64,000 nt of DNA from Xanthocytophaga flava (lineage in GTDB: Bacteria > Bacteroidota > Bacteroidia > Cytophagales > 172606-1), in contig JASJOS010000014.1 of the NCBI GenBank assembly GCA_030068525.1, forward strand, positions 186,001-250,000, written 5' to 3'. Under the pieces are notes generated by a model. It was not told the DNA's origin and did no database searches. It saw only the letters and a list, made by a program, of their open reading frames with translations. A program made the translations under genes and the position numbers. Numbering within the stretch: position 1 is the first letter of the stretch; every line of letters begins with the position of its first letter. Below, in pieces: positions 33,518 to 42,972 of the stretch.

Positions 33518-36265
33518 ATGAAACAACTGTACGCTTGCCTTTTATTTCTCTGTAGTGTTACATTTTCTATTGCGCAAACCTTAACAGGTACTATCACCGA
33601 TGCTTCTACGCAAAAGCTATTGGGAGGTGTGTCTGTCACTGTAAAAGGCACTACAAAAGGAACGGTAACCAATGCTTCCGGAGAATTCGAAATAGCCTCT
33701 AAGGCCGATAATCCTGTTTTGGTGATCTCAATGATTGGATATGATAAACAGGAGGTTACAGCCAGCAGTGGACAACCTATCCAGGTGAGTCTGGTGGTAG
33801 CCAATGAACTGTTACAGCAAGTAGTAGTTTCTGCTTCCCGTGTGGAAGAGAACATTCTGCGTTCGCCTGTAAGTATCGAAAAAATGGATGTTCGTATGAT
33901 CCAGCAGACGCCTTCTGTGAGCTTTTATGATGCGTTGCTGAATGTGAAGTCTATAGATATGGTGACTAGTAGTCTTACCTACAAACAAATCAATACCAGA
34001 GGATTTAATGGTACAGGCAATAGCCGTTTTCTACAGCTTATCGATGGTGTAGACAACCAGACACCCGGTCTGGGATTTGCAGTAGGGAACTTGTTTGGCT
34101 CTTCTGATCTGGATGTAGAGAGTGTCGAACTAATTCCGGGTGCAGCCTCTGCCTTATATGGTCCGGTGGCGTTTAATGGACTACTGATGACCCGTACAAA
34201 AAATCCATTTCAGTATACAGGTTTGAGTGCACAAACCAAAGTAGGCGTAAACCATTTGTCTGATCCTGCTGGGGGAGGTGCAAAACTGTTTAATGAAACA
34301 GCCCTGCGTTATGCTCAGGTTATCAATGAAAAGCTGGCTTTTAAAGTAAATGCTTCCTATCTGACAGGAACAGACTGGTATGGAAGTAATTATACTGATA
34401 TTGATCCTAATACTCCTGTTAATCAACGTGGTCCTTCCAACCCAGGACGTAATGCATTAAATATTTATGGAGATGAAGTAGCACAAACACTTCAGGGGAT
34501 TGGCAGAGTGTCACGCACAGGCTATGAAGAAAAAGATTTGTCACCTTATGGTGTATATAGTGTGAAACTAAATGGTGCCGTGCATTATCGTTTTACAGAC
34601 AAGCTGGAAGCTATTTATCAGGCTAATTATAGTCAGGGAACTACCAACTACACAGGAAGTAGCCGGTTTGCACTGAACGATTTTCATTTATGGCAACATA
34701 GAGTAGAACTCCGCGGAACCAATTTCTTTGTTCGGGCATATTCTACTGCTGAAAACTCAACCAACTCTTACAATAGCCGTTCACTGGCCCAGCAGCTTAA
34801 CCGAACCTGGGTGCAGGATCTGGACGGAAATGTAGTGACTCCGGATAAGGCAGACGCCACCTGGTTTACCCGTTATGCTGCTGCCTATAATGGGAGTGTT
34901 GAGAATGTAACGGCGGGCAATCATACCGCTGCCCGAAATTTTGCTGATGAAGGACGTTTCTTACCAGGAACAACAAACTTTAATCAGCAAAAAGATCGCC
35001 TGATTCATACCGCAGGTCTGGCAGGTGCAGGCGTATTGAGTAAAAGTAAACTCTATCATATAGATGCCCAGTATGATTTAAGTTCACTGGTTAAAGTTGT
35101 TCAGTTACAGGCAGGTGGTAACTTCCGCTATTATGATATGTTTACCAATGGTACTTTATTTGACGATAAAGAAAACAAAGTACGGGTGAAGGAGTATGGG
35201 TTGTTTGTACAGGCTTCTAAAACCTTATTCAATGAGAAATTAAAACTTATTGCTTCTGGCCGCTATGACAAAAATGAGAACTTTGATGGCAACTTTACAC
35301 CACGTGCCTCCGCTGTATTCTCGCCTACTCAGAATCATAACTTCAGAGCCTCTTACCAGACCGGATTCCGAAACCCTACGGTTCCTGACCAGTTTATTAA
35401 GCTGAATGTTGGACCTATCATTATTCTGGGTGGTGCTCCTGCTAATAGTGCCGGATTAAATGCCTATGAAAACTCCTTTACTGCGGCTTCTGTAGGTGCC
35501 TTTGCCAGCGGATTCCAGGCTGATATGCAACAGGGTGTTTCTTTCTCCCAGGCTGTTGAAAATAACAAATCAAAGCTGGTTAAGTCCAATGTGCCCTACA
35601 TTCGTCCGGAACAACTCCAATCGTTTGAAATTGGGTACAAAGGATTGCTTGGCAAAAACGTAATGATAGATCTGAACTTCTATCAAAGCTGGTACACCAA
35701 CTTCCTGATTAACCAGGTGGTTATTCGTCCCGACAGCCCTGTATTAGCAGGAGATGGTAGTATTAATTCGGCAGCTGCACAGGATATTCTGAATCGGAAA
35801 ACACAAGCCTTTCAGCTGTATACCAATGCCGCAGACCGGGTAACAGCTCAGGGAACCTCACTAGGGTTAACCTATTTTCTTCCCAAAGGGTATCGGGTAA
35901 ATGCCAACTCTACCTGGTCCAAGTTTAATCTGCTGGATGCTAACCCCAATAACATTCCTGCTTTTAATACACCTGAATGGAAAACCAACCTGACTGTAAG
36001 CAATGCCAATCTGTTTGATAAGGTAGGCTTTAGCATTGCCTGGCACTGGCAATCTGCTTTTGACTGGTATAGCACCTTCACTGAGTTAGCACCAGGCCGT
36101 ATTTCATCTTATAGCTTGCTGGATGCACAGGTTAGCTATCGTATTCCTACTATACGCACCATGCTCAAATTAGGGGCCAGCAACCTTACCAATCAGTACA
36201 GAATGCAAGCCTATGGGTCACCTGCTGTGGGAGGGTTGTATTATCTGAGTCTGACATTTGAATGA
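33518..36265 (+). CDS. TonB-dependent outer-membrane receptor
   Basis: A protein of 915 residues. The signal peptide ends SIAQ, then a carboxypeptidase-like domain (TLTGTITDASTQKLLGGVSV, ~22-105), a plug (SVSFYDALLNVKSIDM ... QLIDGVDNQTPGLGF) and a barrel ending GGLYYLSLTFE. It sits between an AhpD-like gene and an MFS gene (43 bp gap), suggesting that what it brings across the outer membrane is carried over the inner membrane by that transporter. No SusD-like partner is present, so a small non-glycan substrate is more likely than a polysaccharide; this is inference. Confidence 0.88.
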   Translation: MKQLYACLLFLCSVTFSIAQTLTGTITDASTQKLLGGVSVTVKGTTKGTVTNASGEFEIASKADNPVLVISMIGYDKQEVTASSGQPIQVSLVVANELLQQVVVSASRVEENILRSPVSIEKMDVRMIQQTPSVSFYDALLNVKSIDMVTSSLTYKQINTRGFNGTGNSRFLQLIDGVDNQTPGLGFAVGNLFGSSDLDVESVELIPGAASALYGPVAFNGLLMTRTKNPFQYTGLSAQTKVGVNHLSDPAGGGAKLFNETALRYAQVINEKLAFKVNASYLTGTDWYGSNYTDIDPNTPVNQRGPSNPGRNALNIYGDEVAQTLQGIGRVSRTGYEEKDLSPYGVYSVKLNGAVHYRFTDKLEAIYQANYSQGTTNYTGSSRFALNDFHLWQHRVELRGTNFFVRAYSTAENSTNSYNSRSLAQQLNRTWVQDLDGNVVTPDKADATWFTRYAAAYNGSVENVTAGNHTAARNFADEGRFLPGTTNFNQQKDRLIHTAGLAGAGVLSKSKLYHIDAQYDLSSLVKVVQLQAGGNFRYYDMFTNGTLFDDKENKVRVKEYGLFVQASKTLFNEKLKLIASGRYDKNENFDGNFTPRASAVFSPTQNHNFRASYQTGFRNPTVPDQFIKLNVGPIIILGGAPANSAGLNAYENSFTAASVGAFASGFQADMQQGVSFSQAVENNKSKLVKSNVPYIRPEQLQSFEIGYKGLLGKNVMIDLNFYQSWYTNFLINQVVIRPDSPVLAGDGSINSAAAQDILNRKTQAFQLYTNAADRVTAQGTSLGLTYFLPKGYRVNANSTWSKFNLLDANPNNIPAFNTPEWKTNLTVSNANLFDKVGFSIAWHWQSAFDWYSTFTELAPGRISSYSLLDAQVSYRIPTIRTMLKLGASNLTNQYRMQAYGSPAVGGLYYLSLTFE

Positions 36266-36308
36266 AAAATTATGGAATTAAACTCATTGTTGCCTAATCA
36301 TTTTTCCT

Positions 36309-37544
36309 ATGCAAACGATTACTTCTTCTCAGTCAACAGTTAGCTTGCGCAATGCGCTGGCTTTTGGATTGTGTCTGGTCTGTTATCTTCTGGGAGGTAC
36401 TGTCTCTACGTTATTGTCAGTATACCTGCCTGTGGCTATTCCTGAATTGTTGCAGACAAGTGTGTCAGAAGCAGAAATGGGGCGTATCGGGGCTTACTTG
36501 AATTCTGCCTTTATCTATGGCTGGATGCTGGGTGGGTTGACCCTGGGGATTGTCAGTGATAGAGTAGGTCGGTTAAAAACACTGGCTTTTTCTACAGGCT
36601 TGTATGGCCTGTTTACACTATGCATTGTATTTATCTCAGACTGGCATATTTTACTGGCCTGTCGTTTTATAGCAGGTATAGGCGTAGGAGGGGTATTACT
36701 AATCAGCACTGTATACATAGCTGAAATATGGGACGAGAAAACTCGTCCCATTGCACTAGGCATTCTGGCCGTGGCATTTCCTGTTGGTATCATCCTGGCA
36801 GGTATTCTGAACGTCCAGATTCCTTATTGGAAACATGCATTCTGGTTGGGTGTACTACCTGTAGCATTATCTTTAGTGTTACCTGTGGTTTTGTCTGAGC
36901 CAGCTCAATGGAAAGATGCCCGCAAAACAAAAGCTGTAGATATGCAGACGATCTTTTCGCCCGAGTACCGCAGAAATTTGCTGATAGGGGGGCTGATTTT
37001 TGGCTCTGTGTTGATTGGTTTGTGGGCCGTTTTTTCCTGGGTGCCTACCTGGGTACAGAGCTTACTTTCCAATACCTCTGATGGACAAAAGGAAAGAGGT
37101 ACTGTCATGATGCTTTTTGGAATGGGAGGGATCATAGGGGGGATTGTGTCTGGCTTCCTGATTCGTGCCATGGGAACCCGCTATACATTACTCTTTACGT
37201 TTAGTGGCTGTATTGTGGCCTGTATCGCTTTATTTATGAACAAACAGTTTTCGCCTGTAATCTATATAGAAACAGCAGTACTTGCGCTATTCTTTGGAAT
37301 TAGCCAGGGAACACTATCCAGTTATATACCGGCACTGTTTCCAACATCGATCCGGGCTACTGCTACTGGATTTTGCTTCAATATCGGACGTTTTTTCACG
37401 GCTACAGCTGTGTTTTTTGTAGGTAATCTGGTATCTGTAGTAGGAGGATTCAACAATGCACTACTGCTATTTTCTTCTACCTTTATTATAGCCTGGATAG
37501 TTGCTTTTTACAATCGGGAAGCAAACGAAAAGACGCCTGAATAA
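36309..37544 (+). CDS. Major facilitator superfamily transporter
   Basis: A protein of 411 residues with twelve hydrophobic segments. The loop motif GIVSDRVGRLKTL between helices 2 and 3 is the MFS A-motif (G-x-x-x-D-R-x-G-R). RFIAGIGVGGVLLISTVYIAE fits the acid:proton symporter-type branch (AAHS or sialate-like). It should move a small, possibly acidic, compound through the inner membrane. It follows the TonB receptor by 43 bp. Confidence 0.85.
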   Translation: MQTITSSQSTVSLRNALAFGLCLVCYLLGGTVSTLLSVYLPVAIPELLQTSVSEAEMGRIGAYLNSAFIYGWMLGGLTLGIVSDRVGRLKTLAFSTGLYGLFTLCIVFISDWHILLACRFIAGIGVGGVLLISTVYIAEIWDEKTRPIALGILAVAFPVGIILAGILNVQIPYWKHAFWLGVLPVALSLVLPVVLSEPAQWKDARKTKAVDMQTIFSPEYRRNLLIGGLIFGSVLIGLWAVFSWVPTWVQSLLSNTSDGQKERGTVMMLFGMGGIIGGIVSGFLIRAMGTRYTLLFTFSGCIVACIALFMNKQFSPVIYIETAVLALFFGISQGTLSSYIPALFPTSIRATATGFCFNIGRFFTATAVFFVGNLVSVVGGFNNALLLFSSTFIIAWIVAFYNREANEKTPE

Positions 37545-37581
37545 TGTATTCTCTATAGTTAGTTACACCTTACCATCTGTT

Positions 37582-38730
37582 ATGAAACTGCTCTTTTATC
37601 TTGGATTAGCTGGATTTTTATTGTTTGAAATACTGAATGTCTATTTTATTATGCCCATGCCCGGTAGTCAACGTATGGAAAGCATTGATTTTGCCTATTT
37701 TCTCTATTCGTGGCGATGGATTTTCAGAAGTTTATTCGGTTTAGCCATACTGGTCAGCATTTGGCCAATGTATCAGAAACAACGTTGGGTTGTAGTGGGT
37801 GGTTTGGTTGTTTTGCTGGGAATAATCTACTTCTTCAATTTCCGTATGTCTGCTGATCATATGTTTTATCAGCCAGAAAAGCTACAAATGCTGAATAGCC
37901 AGGAGAATAAGGTCAAAACAGAAAAACTGATAACCGGTATTGTGCTGAATGGAGAAGCCAGAGCCTATCCCATTCAGTTGATTGCCTATCACCATCAGGT
38001 ACTGGATACGGTAGGAGGTAAGCCTATAATGGTGACGTATTGCTCGGTATGTCGTACAGGCCGAATTTTTGATCCCGCTGTGAATGGTAAACTTGAAACC
38101 TTCCGATTAGTAGGAATGGACCACTTCAATGCCATGTTTGAAGATGCTGCTACCGGCAGCTGGTGGAGGCAGGCTACCGGTGAGGCTATTACGGGTGAAC
38201 GGAAAGGAGAAGCTTTAACAGAACTGCTTTCAGAACAGATGACCTTGTCCCAATGGTTAGCTCTCCATCCGAAAAGTCTGATTATGCAACCCGATGTAGC
38301 CGCTGAAGAAAAATACAAAGGATTGCTTACCTATGAAGATGGCAAAAGCAAAGGTGATCTGACCCGGACGGACAGTCTTTCCTGGAAAGATAAGTCATGG
38401 GTGGTAGGGATTGAGATAGATGCACACAGCAAAGCCTTTGACTGGAATCGTCTGAAGAAAGAACGGATTATCAATGAAACCATAGGCAATAAGCCTATAG
38501 TGCTGGTACTGGCTAACGACAACAAAAGCTTTACAGCCTTTGCTCGCCCAACTTCAGAGGCTCTCTTTACTGTGAAGAACGATACCTTATTTTCTGGTGA
38601 TCAGTCATTTTTACTTAGTGGACAATCGGTTAGTAATGACAGTAAAATTACTGGTCTCACACCTGTAAATGCCTATCAGGAGTTTTGGCATAGCTGGCAG
38701 ACCTTTCACCCAAAGACAGAACAGTACTAA
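37582..38730 (+). CDS. DUF3179 domain membrane protein
   Basis: A protein of 382 residues starting MKLLFYLG. Three hydrophobic helices lie in the first ~95 residues (near 2-20, 40-60, 68-85). A DUF3179 domain follows, with NGEARAYPIQLIAYHHQVLD, the cysteine pair in VTYCSVCRTGRIFDP, and LRTDSLSWKDKSWVVGI-type segments. The domain is common in secreted or membrane proteins, with no agreed activity; the CxxC suggests metal or redox chemistry. It starts 37 bp after the MFS gene. The frame is open further upstream into the MFS gene, but the chosen Met starts a natural membrane helix. Confidence 0.8.
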   Translation: MKLLFYLGLAGFLLFEILNVYFIMPMPGSQRMESIDFAYFLYSWRWIFRSLFGLAILVSIWPMYQKQRWVVVGGLVVLLGIIYFFNFRMSADHMFYQPEKLQMLNSQENKVKTEKLITGIVLNGEARAYPIQLIAYHHQVLDTVGGKPIMVTYCSVCRTGRIFDPAVNGKLETFRLVGMDHFNAMFEDAATGSWWRQATGEAITGERKGEALTELLSEQMTLSQWLALHPKSLIMQPDVAAEEKYKGLLTYEDGKSKGDLTRTDSLSWKDKSWVVGIEIDAHSKAFDWNRLKKERIINETIGNKPIVLVLANDNKSFTAFARPTSEALFTVKNDTLFSGDQSFLLSGQSVSNDSKITGLTPVNAYQEFWHSWQTFHPKTEQY

Positions 38731-38787
38731 AATAATTCGTTTCCATTGACAATAGATTATTCTTACAACTTCTAAACAGATCATACC

Positions 38788-39351
38788 ATGCCACACATTT
38801 CTTTGCCAGAAGGAGTACCCGGTATTCGGAGCCTGGTTTTATTTCGTCCGGACACGGGCCAGCCTTTATATGAGTTAGCTCAGATCTTACTGAGAGGTGA
38901 GTCCCCATTAAGTCCTGCCGAGCGGGAATTGATTGCCACCTATGTATCCTTTCTGAATGCTTGCGTTTTCTGTTCCTGTAGCCATGCAGCCGCTGCACGG
39001 TACCTATACAAAGACGAACAACAGACAGTAGATCTGGTATTGGAGGATTATCAGAATGCACCTATTTCTGATAAGCTTAAATCCCTATTGACCATTGCTG
39101 GAAGAGTTCAGAAAGATGCCCGTACCGTATCAACGGACGATGTTGCACTGGCCCGGAGTTTTGGGGCGACAGATCGGGATATTCATGATACTGTATTGAT
39201 AGCCGCTACTTTTTGTATGTTCAACAGATATGTAGATGGATTGGCAACTATTGCTCCTGCAAAAGACGACATAAGCGCCTATGCTCAAATGGGGGAACGT
39301 ATGGGTACCATAGGGTATGTAATGCCTAAACCAGTTTCTGCCTCAGTCTGA
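38788..39351 (+). CDS. AhpD-like / carboxymuconolactone decarboxylase-family protein 2
   Basis: A protein of 187 residues, paralogous to the copy at 32863. The redox motif is CVFCSCSH, with Cys59, Cys62, an extra Cys64 and His66. GERELIA is replaced by AERELIATYVSFLNA. Conserved DIHDTVLIAATFCMFNRYVDG follows. It lies 57 bp after the DUF3179 gene and 24 bp before the third copy. Confidence 0.82.
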   Translation: MPHISLPEGVPGIRSLVLFRPDTGQPLYELAQILLRGESPLSPAERELIATYVSFLNACVFCSCSHAAAARYLYKDEQQTVDLVLEDYQNAPISDKLKSLLTIAGRVQKDARTVSTDDVALARSFGATDRDIHDTVLIAATFCMFNRYVDGLATIAPAKDDISAYAQMGERMGTIGYVMPKPVSASV

Positions 39352-39375
39352 TATATAGTAAACGTACTTATCCTT

Positions 39376-39921
39376 ATGGCTCATATCCAACTTCCTGAAG
39401 AATTACCTGGTATTCGGGGACTTATGGCATTTCGTCCCTATACAGCAAAACCTTTAAATGCTTTAGCAGAAGCGTTGTTACGTATTGATGAAGGTCTCTT
39501 AAAAGGAGAGCGGGAGTTGATCGCAACTTTTGTCTCATATCTCAACGATTGCTTTTTCTGTCAGAGTATTCATGGGGCTGTGGCCCAATACTACTATCCG
39601 GACTCGGAGATTGTACAACAAGTAAAAGCAGATTATTTATCTGCCCCTATATCTGATAAAATGAAAGCTTTACTGACCATTGCCAAAAGTGTACAGCAAG
39701 GAGGAAAGTATGTTGCAGAAGAACAAATCACTCAGGCAAAGGATACAGGAGCTACCGACCTGGAAATTCATGATACAGTTCTGATTGCAGCCGCCTTCTG
39801 TATGTTCAACCGATACGTAGATGGGTTGGGAACATTTGCCCCTAATTCTCCTGAATTGTATCAGCAACGTGCCAAACGGATAGCCGAAGAAACAGGATAT
39901 CAATATTCTGTGCCTCAATAA
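39376..39921 (+). CDS. AhpD-like / carboxymuconolactone decarboxylase-family protein 3
   Basis: A protein of 181 residues, the third paralogue. The redox motif is CFFCQSIH (Cys59, Cys62, His66). It shares KGERELIATFVSYLND and EIHDTVLIAAAFCMFNRYVD with the other two. Three copies in one operon suggest a hetero-oligomer or three specialised enzymes rather than simple peroxide defence. A terminator follows. Confidence 0.82.
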   Translation: MAHIQLPEELPGIRGLMAFRPYTAKPLNALAEALLRIDEGLLKGERELIATFVSYLNDCFFCQSIHGAVAQYYYPDSEIVQQVKADYLSAPISDKMKALLTIAKSVQQGGKYVAEEQITQAKDTGATDLEIHDTVLIAAAFCMFNRYVDGLGTFAPNSPELYQQRAKRIAEETGYQYSVPQ

Positions 39922-39978
39922 TATTTATCAAACAAATACATTGTGGAAGTTTTTCTACATGCTATTTATTTTCTGATT

Positions 39979-40023
39979 ATGCGCCTTCATTCCTATACCA
40001 TCGGAGTGAAGGCGCATTTTTTG
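39979..40023 (+). terminator. Rho-independent terminator of the AhpD/TonB/MFS operon
   Basis: ATGCGCCTTCA (39979-39989) pairs with TGAAGGCGCAT (40007-40017), followed by a T-run. Confidence 0.9.
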
Positions 40024-40168
40024 TAAAATCCTTTTTATTTTATATGTTGCTGAAAAAGAACTTTTTGTTGCTTTTTTACATTTCGGAATAGTATGGTTTT
40101 CTTTAGCTGATATATGTAATTAGGTTTTAAGAAACCTCACGATTTAACTAGAAACTGGTTTACACTAG

Positions 40169-40708
40169 ATGAACCTTCCCAAAGATTCTGCTATAGGCCA
40201 ATTAATGGGCCATTTTCCTAATGCTGGTATTATTACATGGATAGGCCTACGTCCGGAGAGAAGACTTCCTGTTCAGGCAGTAGACAAGGTTGAAGCGATT
40301 GCTGGAAAAGGATTATTGGGTGATCATTATCAAGGGCGGTCTACCAGCAACCGTCAGGTTACATTGATTCAGGAAGAACATTTATCAACTGTCGCTTCGT
40401 TTCTTTCTATAGAGAAACTTGATCCTGCCTTGGTTAGGCGTAATATTGTGGTGAAAGGTCTCAATTTACTTGCACTAAAAGATAAACAATTTTATATAGG
40501 AGATGTTCTTCTGGAAATGACAGGCTTATGTCAGCCATGCTCAAGAATGGAAGAGGTACTGGGGCCAGGAGGATATAATGCTATGAGAGGGCATGGTGGT
40601 ATAACAGCAAAGATACTTCAAGGTGGTATTATACAATTGGGTGATCAGATAGTTGTAACAGAGAAAGAAGAGATTAAGAATCCATATGTTTATGGAAAAG
40701 GTTTGTAA
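40169..40708 (+). CDS. MOSC domain protein
   Basis: A protein of 179 residues. EAIAGKGLLGDHYQGR, NRQVTLIQEEHL, VRRNIVVKGLNLLAL and the Cys-containing CQPCSRMEE are those of stand-alone MOSC proteins (YiiM/YuaD-like). The MOSC domain occurs in molybdenum-cofactor sulfurases and amidoxime-reducing enzymes, where the conserved Cys handles sulfur. Here it is a single-domain protein with its own promoter region and no molybdenum genes nearby. The exact substrate is unknown. Confidence 0.85.
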   Translation: MNLPKDSAIGQLMGHFPNAGIITWIGLRPERRLPVQAVDKVEAIAGKGLLGDHYQGRSTSNRQVTLIQEEHLSTVASFLSIEKLDPALVRRNIVVKGLNLLALKDKQFYIGDVLLEMTGLCQPCSRMEEVLGPGGYNAMRGHGGITAKILQGGIIQLGDQIVVTEKEEIKNPYVYGKGL

Positions 40709-40854
40709 CATATATCAGACAAAGATGATATATGCAATAAACAATACCTTCCTTGGATAAACGGGAATGTATATTTTTCTAGATAGTAAATTAGTAAAAT
40801 GCAGGTTGACACATAGAGTAGCCGATAGGGTGTAGATGCTATTTCTGAAAATAT

Positions 40855-40862
40855 TACCTTTG
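40855..40862 (+). promoter_or_regulatory. -7 promoter element upstream of asnB
   Basis: TACCTTTG (TAnnTTTG consensus) lies 121 bp before the asnB start codon, implying a leader of about 115 nt. A -33 element is not clear. The gap 40709-40983 shows no gene. Confidence 0.4.
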
Positions 40863-40983
40863 TAAGATAAGCAACTCAATTACTACTAAAATCACGGTTA
40901 CTTTTTCGGTACTTTATAAGTGTCAACCCAAGCTATAGTGCGCTAAAAAGGTACTACATCAGGATAACTATTTATTTACAGCT

Positions 40984-42834
40984 ATGTGCGGTATTACAGG
41001 GTTCTATTCGACTCAACAAGATTTTTCTGAACACGATTTGCGGGAGATGACTGCAGCCATTCGTCATCGGGGACCCAATGCTGAAGGACACTTTTTAGAC
41101 GAAATTTGTGGCTTAGGGCATCGCCGGTTAAGTATTCTCGACTTATCTGAAGGTGCAAACCAACCATTTTATAGTAATAATGATCGATTCGTTATTGTTT
41201 ACAATGGTGAAGTCTATAATTACAAAGAGGTTGCCAATCAGTATGGTATTACACCACACACAACCTCTGATACAGAGATCATTCTTGAAGCTTTTGTCAA
41301 AGATGGCATTCACTGTGTGAATTATTTCAATGGCATGTTTGCCTTTGCCGTGTATGATAAACATAAAAAAGAACTGTGGTTATGTCGGGATCGACTAGGT
41401 ATTAAGCCTTTATTTTATTATTGGGATGGGAGTAAACTGGCTTTTGCCTCTGAACTGAAATCTTTGTTAACTCTACCCATATCCAAAACTCTGAATAAGC
41501 CCGCTATTGCTGAGTTTTTGCATCGTGGCTTTATTCCTGCCCCATACACCATTTATCAGAATATCTACAAACTATCTCCTGGTAGCTGGCTAAAAATTTC
41601 TGGTACTGTATTGGAAGAACAGAAATACTGGAAGATAACTGAGAATATTGGTAAAGAAATTATTTCGGATGAGCGCCAGGCGATGGAGCGTGTAGAAGAA
41701 TTGTTACTCAGTTCGGTTAAGTATCAATTGATTAGTGATGTTCCGACAGGGGTATTTCTCAGTGGTGGAGTGGATTCCAGTACAGTGGCGGCCCTTACTG
41801 CTCGCCAGCTTTCGCATCCTATTAATACATTTTCTATTGGATTTAAAGAATCGCGTCATAATGAAGCTCCTTATGCAAGAGAGGTAGCCGAGCATTTACA
41901 TACCAATCATCATGAGTTTATTGTTTCTGTACAGGATGCAAAAGACCTGGTGGAAACAATGTTGGATATATATGATGAACCTTATGCTGATTCATCAGCT
42001 ATTCCAACTATGCTTGTTTCTCAGATGGCAAGTAAGTATGTGGGTGTAGTATTAACAGGTGAAGGCGGAGATGAGCTTTTTCATGGGTATGGTATGTACC
42101 AGTGGGCAGATCGGTTATCGCAGGGGTGGCTTAAACTTTTGCGAAAACCTCTGGCATCTTTATTAGCAGTAGGTAAAGAAGCCAGATACCAGAAAGCAGC
42201 AGAGTTACTGGAATATTTTTCTGAAGATGATATATCCAGCCATATCTTTTGTAAGGAACAAGGATATTTCTCTTATCCGGACCTGAAAAAGCTGGTGGGA
42301 GAGCCTTGGGTAAATGGGAAAGGGTTTCTTTCAAAATCGAGTTTGCCCCCTATTGTAGAGAAGCGTCTATTAACGGCATCTGAGACACAGAGTCTGTTTG
42401 ATATGGTAATGTATCTGCCTGACGATTTGCTTACAAAGGTGGATAGAGCTAGTATGCAATATGGCCTTGAAGCTCGTGTGCCGTTACTGGATCACAGATT
42501 AGTTGAGCTGGCTTTAAATATCTCACCTGAATTAAAAAATCATGGAGGTACTACAAAATATATCCTAAAGCAGATCCTCTATAAATATCTTCCTTCTGAG
42601 TTATTCAATCGACCCAAACAAGGATTCTCTATTCCATTGTACGACTGGCTGCTGACAGATCTACGTTATTTGATAGATACTTATTTAAGTGATGACGTTA
42701 TAGAACGCCATGGATATGTCAACAAAGAAATGGTAAGTACGATGAAAAAAGAGTTCTTTGCCGGAAAAAAATATGTGTATAACCGGTTGTGGACACTTAT
42801 TATTCTACACCGTTGGTTAGAGAAAAATACCTGA
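40984..42834 (+). CDS. asnB: Asparagine synthase (glutamine-hydrolysing)
   Basis: A protein of 616 residues. Cys2 (MCGITGFYS) is the glutaminase nucleophile after Met removal. RHRGPNAEG and YNGEVYN belong to the N-terminal glutaminase domain. SGGVDSST at about 260 is the ATP-pyrophosphatase loop of the synthetase domain. Two glycosyltransferase genes and a polymerase-like gene follow, so it may be the exopolysaccharide-associated branch that amidates a sugar acid, as often found in such clusters, rather than the housekeeping enzyme. A terminator separates it from the glycosyltransferases. Confidence 0.9.
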   Translation: MCGITGFYSTQQDFSEHDLREMTAAIRHRGPNAEGHFLDEICGLGHRRLSILDLSEGANQPFYSNNDRFVIVYNGEVYNYKEVANQYGITPHTTSDTEIILEAFVKDGIHCVNYFNGMFAFAVYDKHKKELWLCRDRLGIKPLFYYWDGSKLAFASELKSLLTLPISKTLNKPAIAEFLHRGFIPAPYTIYQNIYKLSPGSWLKISGTVLEEQKYWKITENIGKEIISDERQAMERVEELLLSSVKYQLISDVPTGVFLSGGVDSSTVAALTARQLSHPINTFSIGFKESRHNEAPYAREVAEHLHTNHHEFIVSVQDAKDLVETMLDIYDEPYADSSAIPTMLVSQMASKYVGVVLTGEGGDELFHGYGMYQWADRLSQGWLKLLRKPLASLLAVGKEARYQKAAELLEYFSEDDISSHIFCKEQGYFSYPDLKKLVGEPWVNGKGFLSKSSLPPIVEKRLLTASETQSLFDMVMYLPDDLLTKVDRASMQYGLEARVPLLDHRLVELALNISPELKNHGGTTKYILKQILYKYLPSELFNRPKQGFSIPLYDWLLTDLRYLIDTYLSDDVIERHGYVNKEMVSTMKKEFFAGKKYVYNRLWTLIILHRWLEKNT

Positions 42835-42851
42835 ACCTGCTAAATTTCCAG

Positions 42852-42878
42852 AGCGCCAATTGATATTGGCGCTTTTTT
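42852..42878 (+). terminator. Rho-independent terminator of asnB
   Basis: AGCGCCAAT-TGAT-ATTGGCGCT (42852-42873), then TTTTT; 9-bp stem. Confidence 0.9.
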
Positions 42879-42972
42879 ATTACCAGTACAAGGCGCTCTA
42901 ATAAGTCAGAGGCCGGTGGGATGAATTGTAAAAAGAATATCTTTGTCCCTCTAAAATGATTTCTTCTTTTGT

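Noticed and set aside
40984-42834. Housekeeping asnB only
   Set aside because: Kept as asparagine synthase, but its place before glycosyltransferase genes makes a glycan-modification role at least as likely, so no pathway was fixed.
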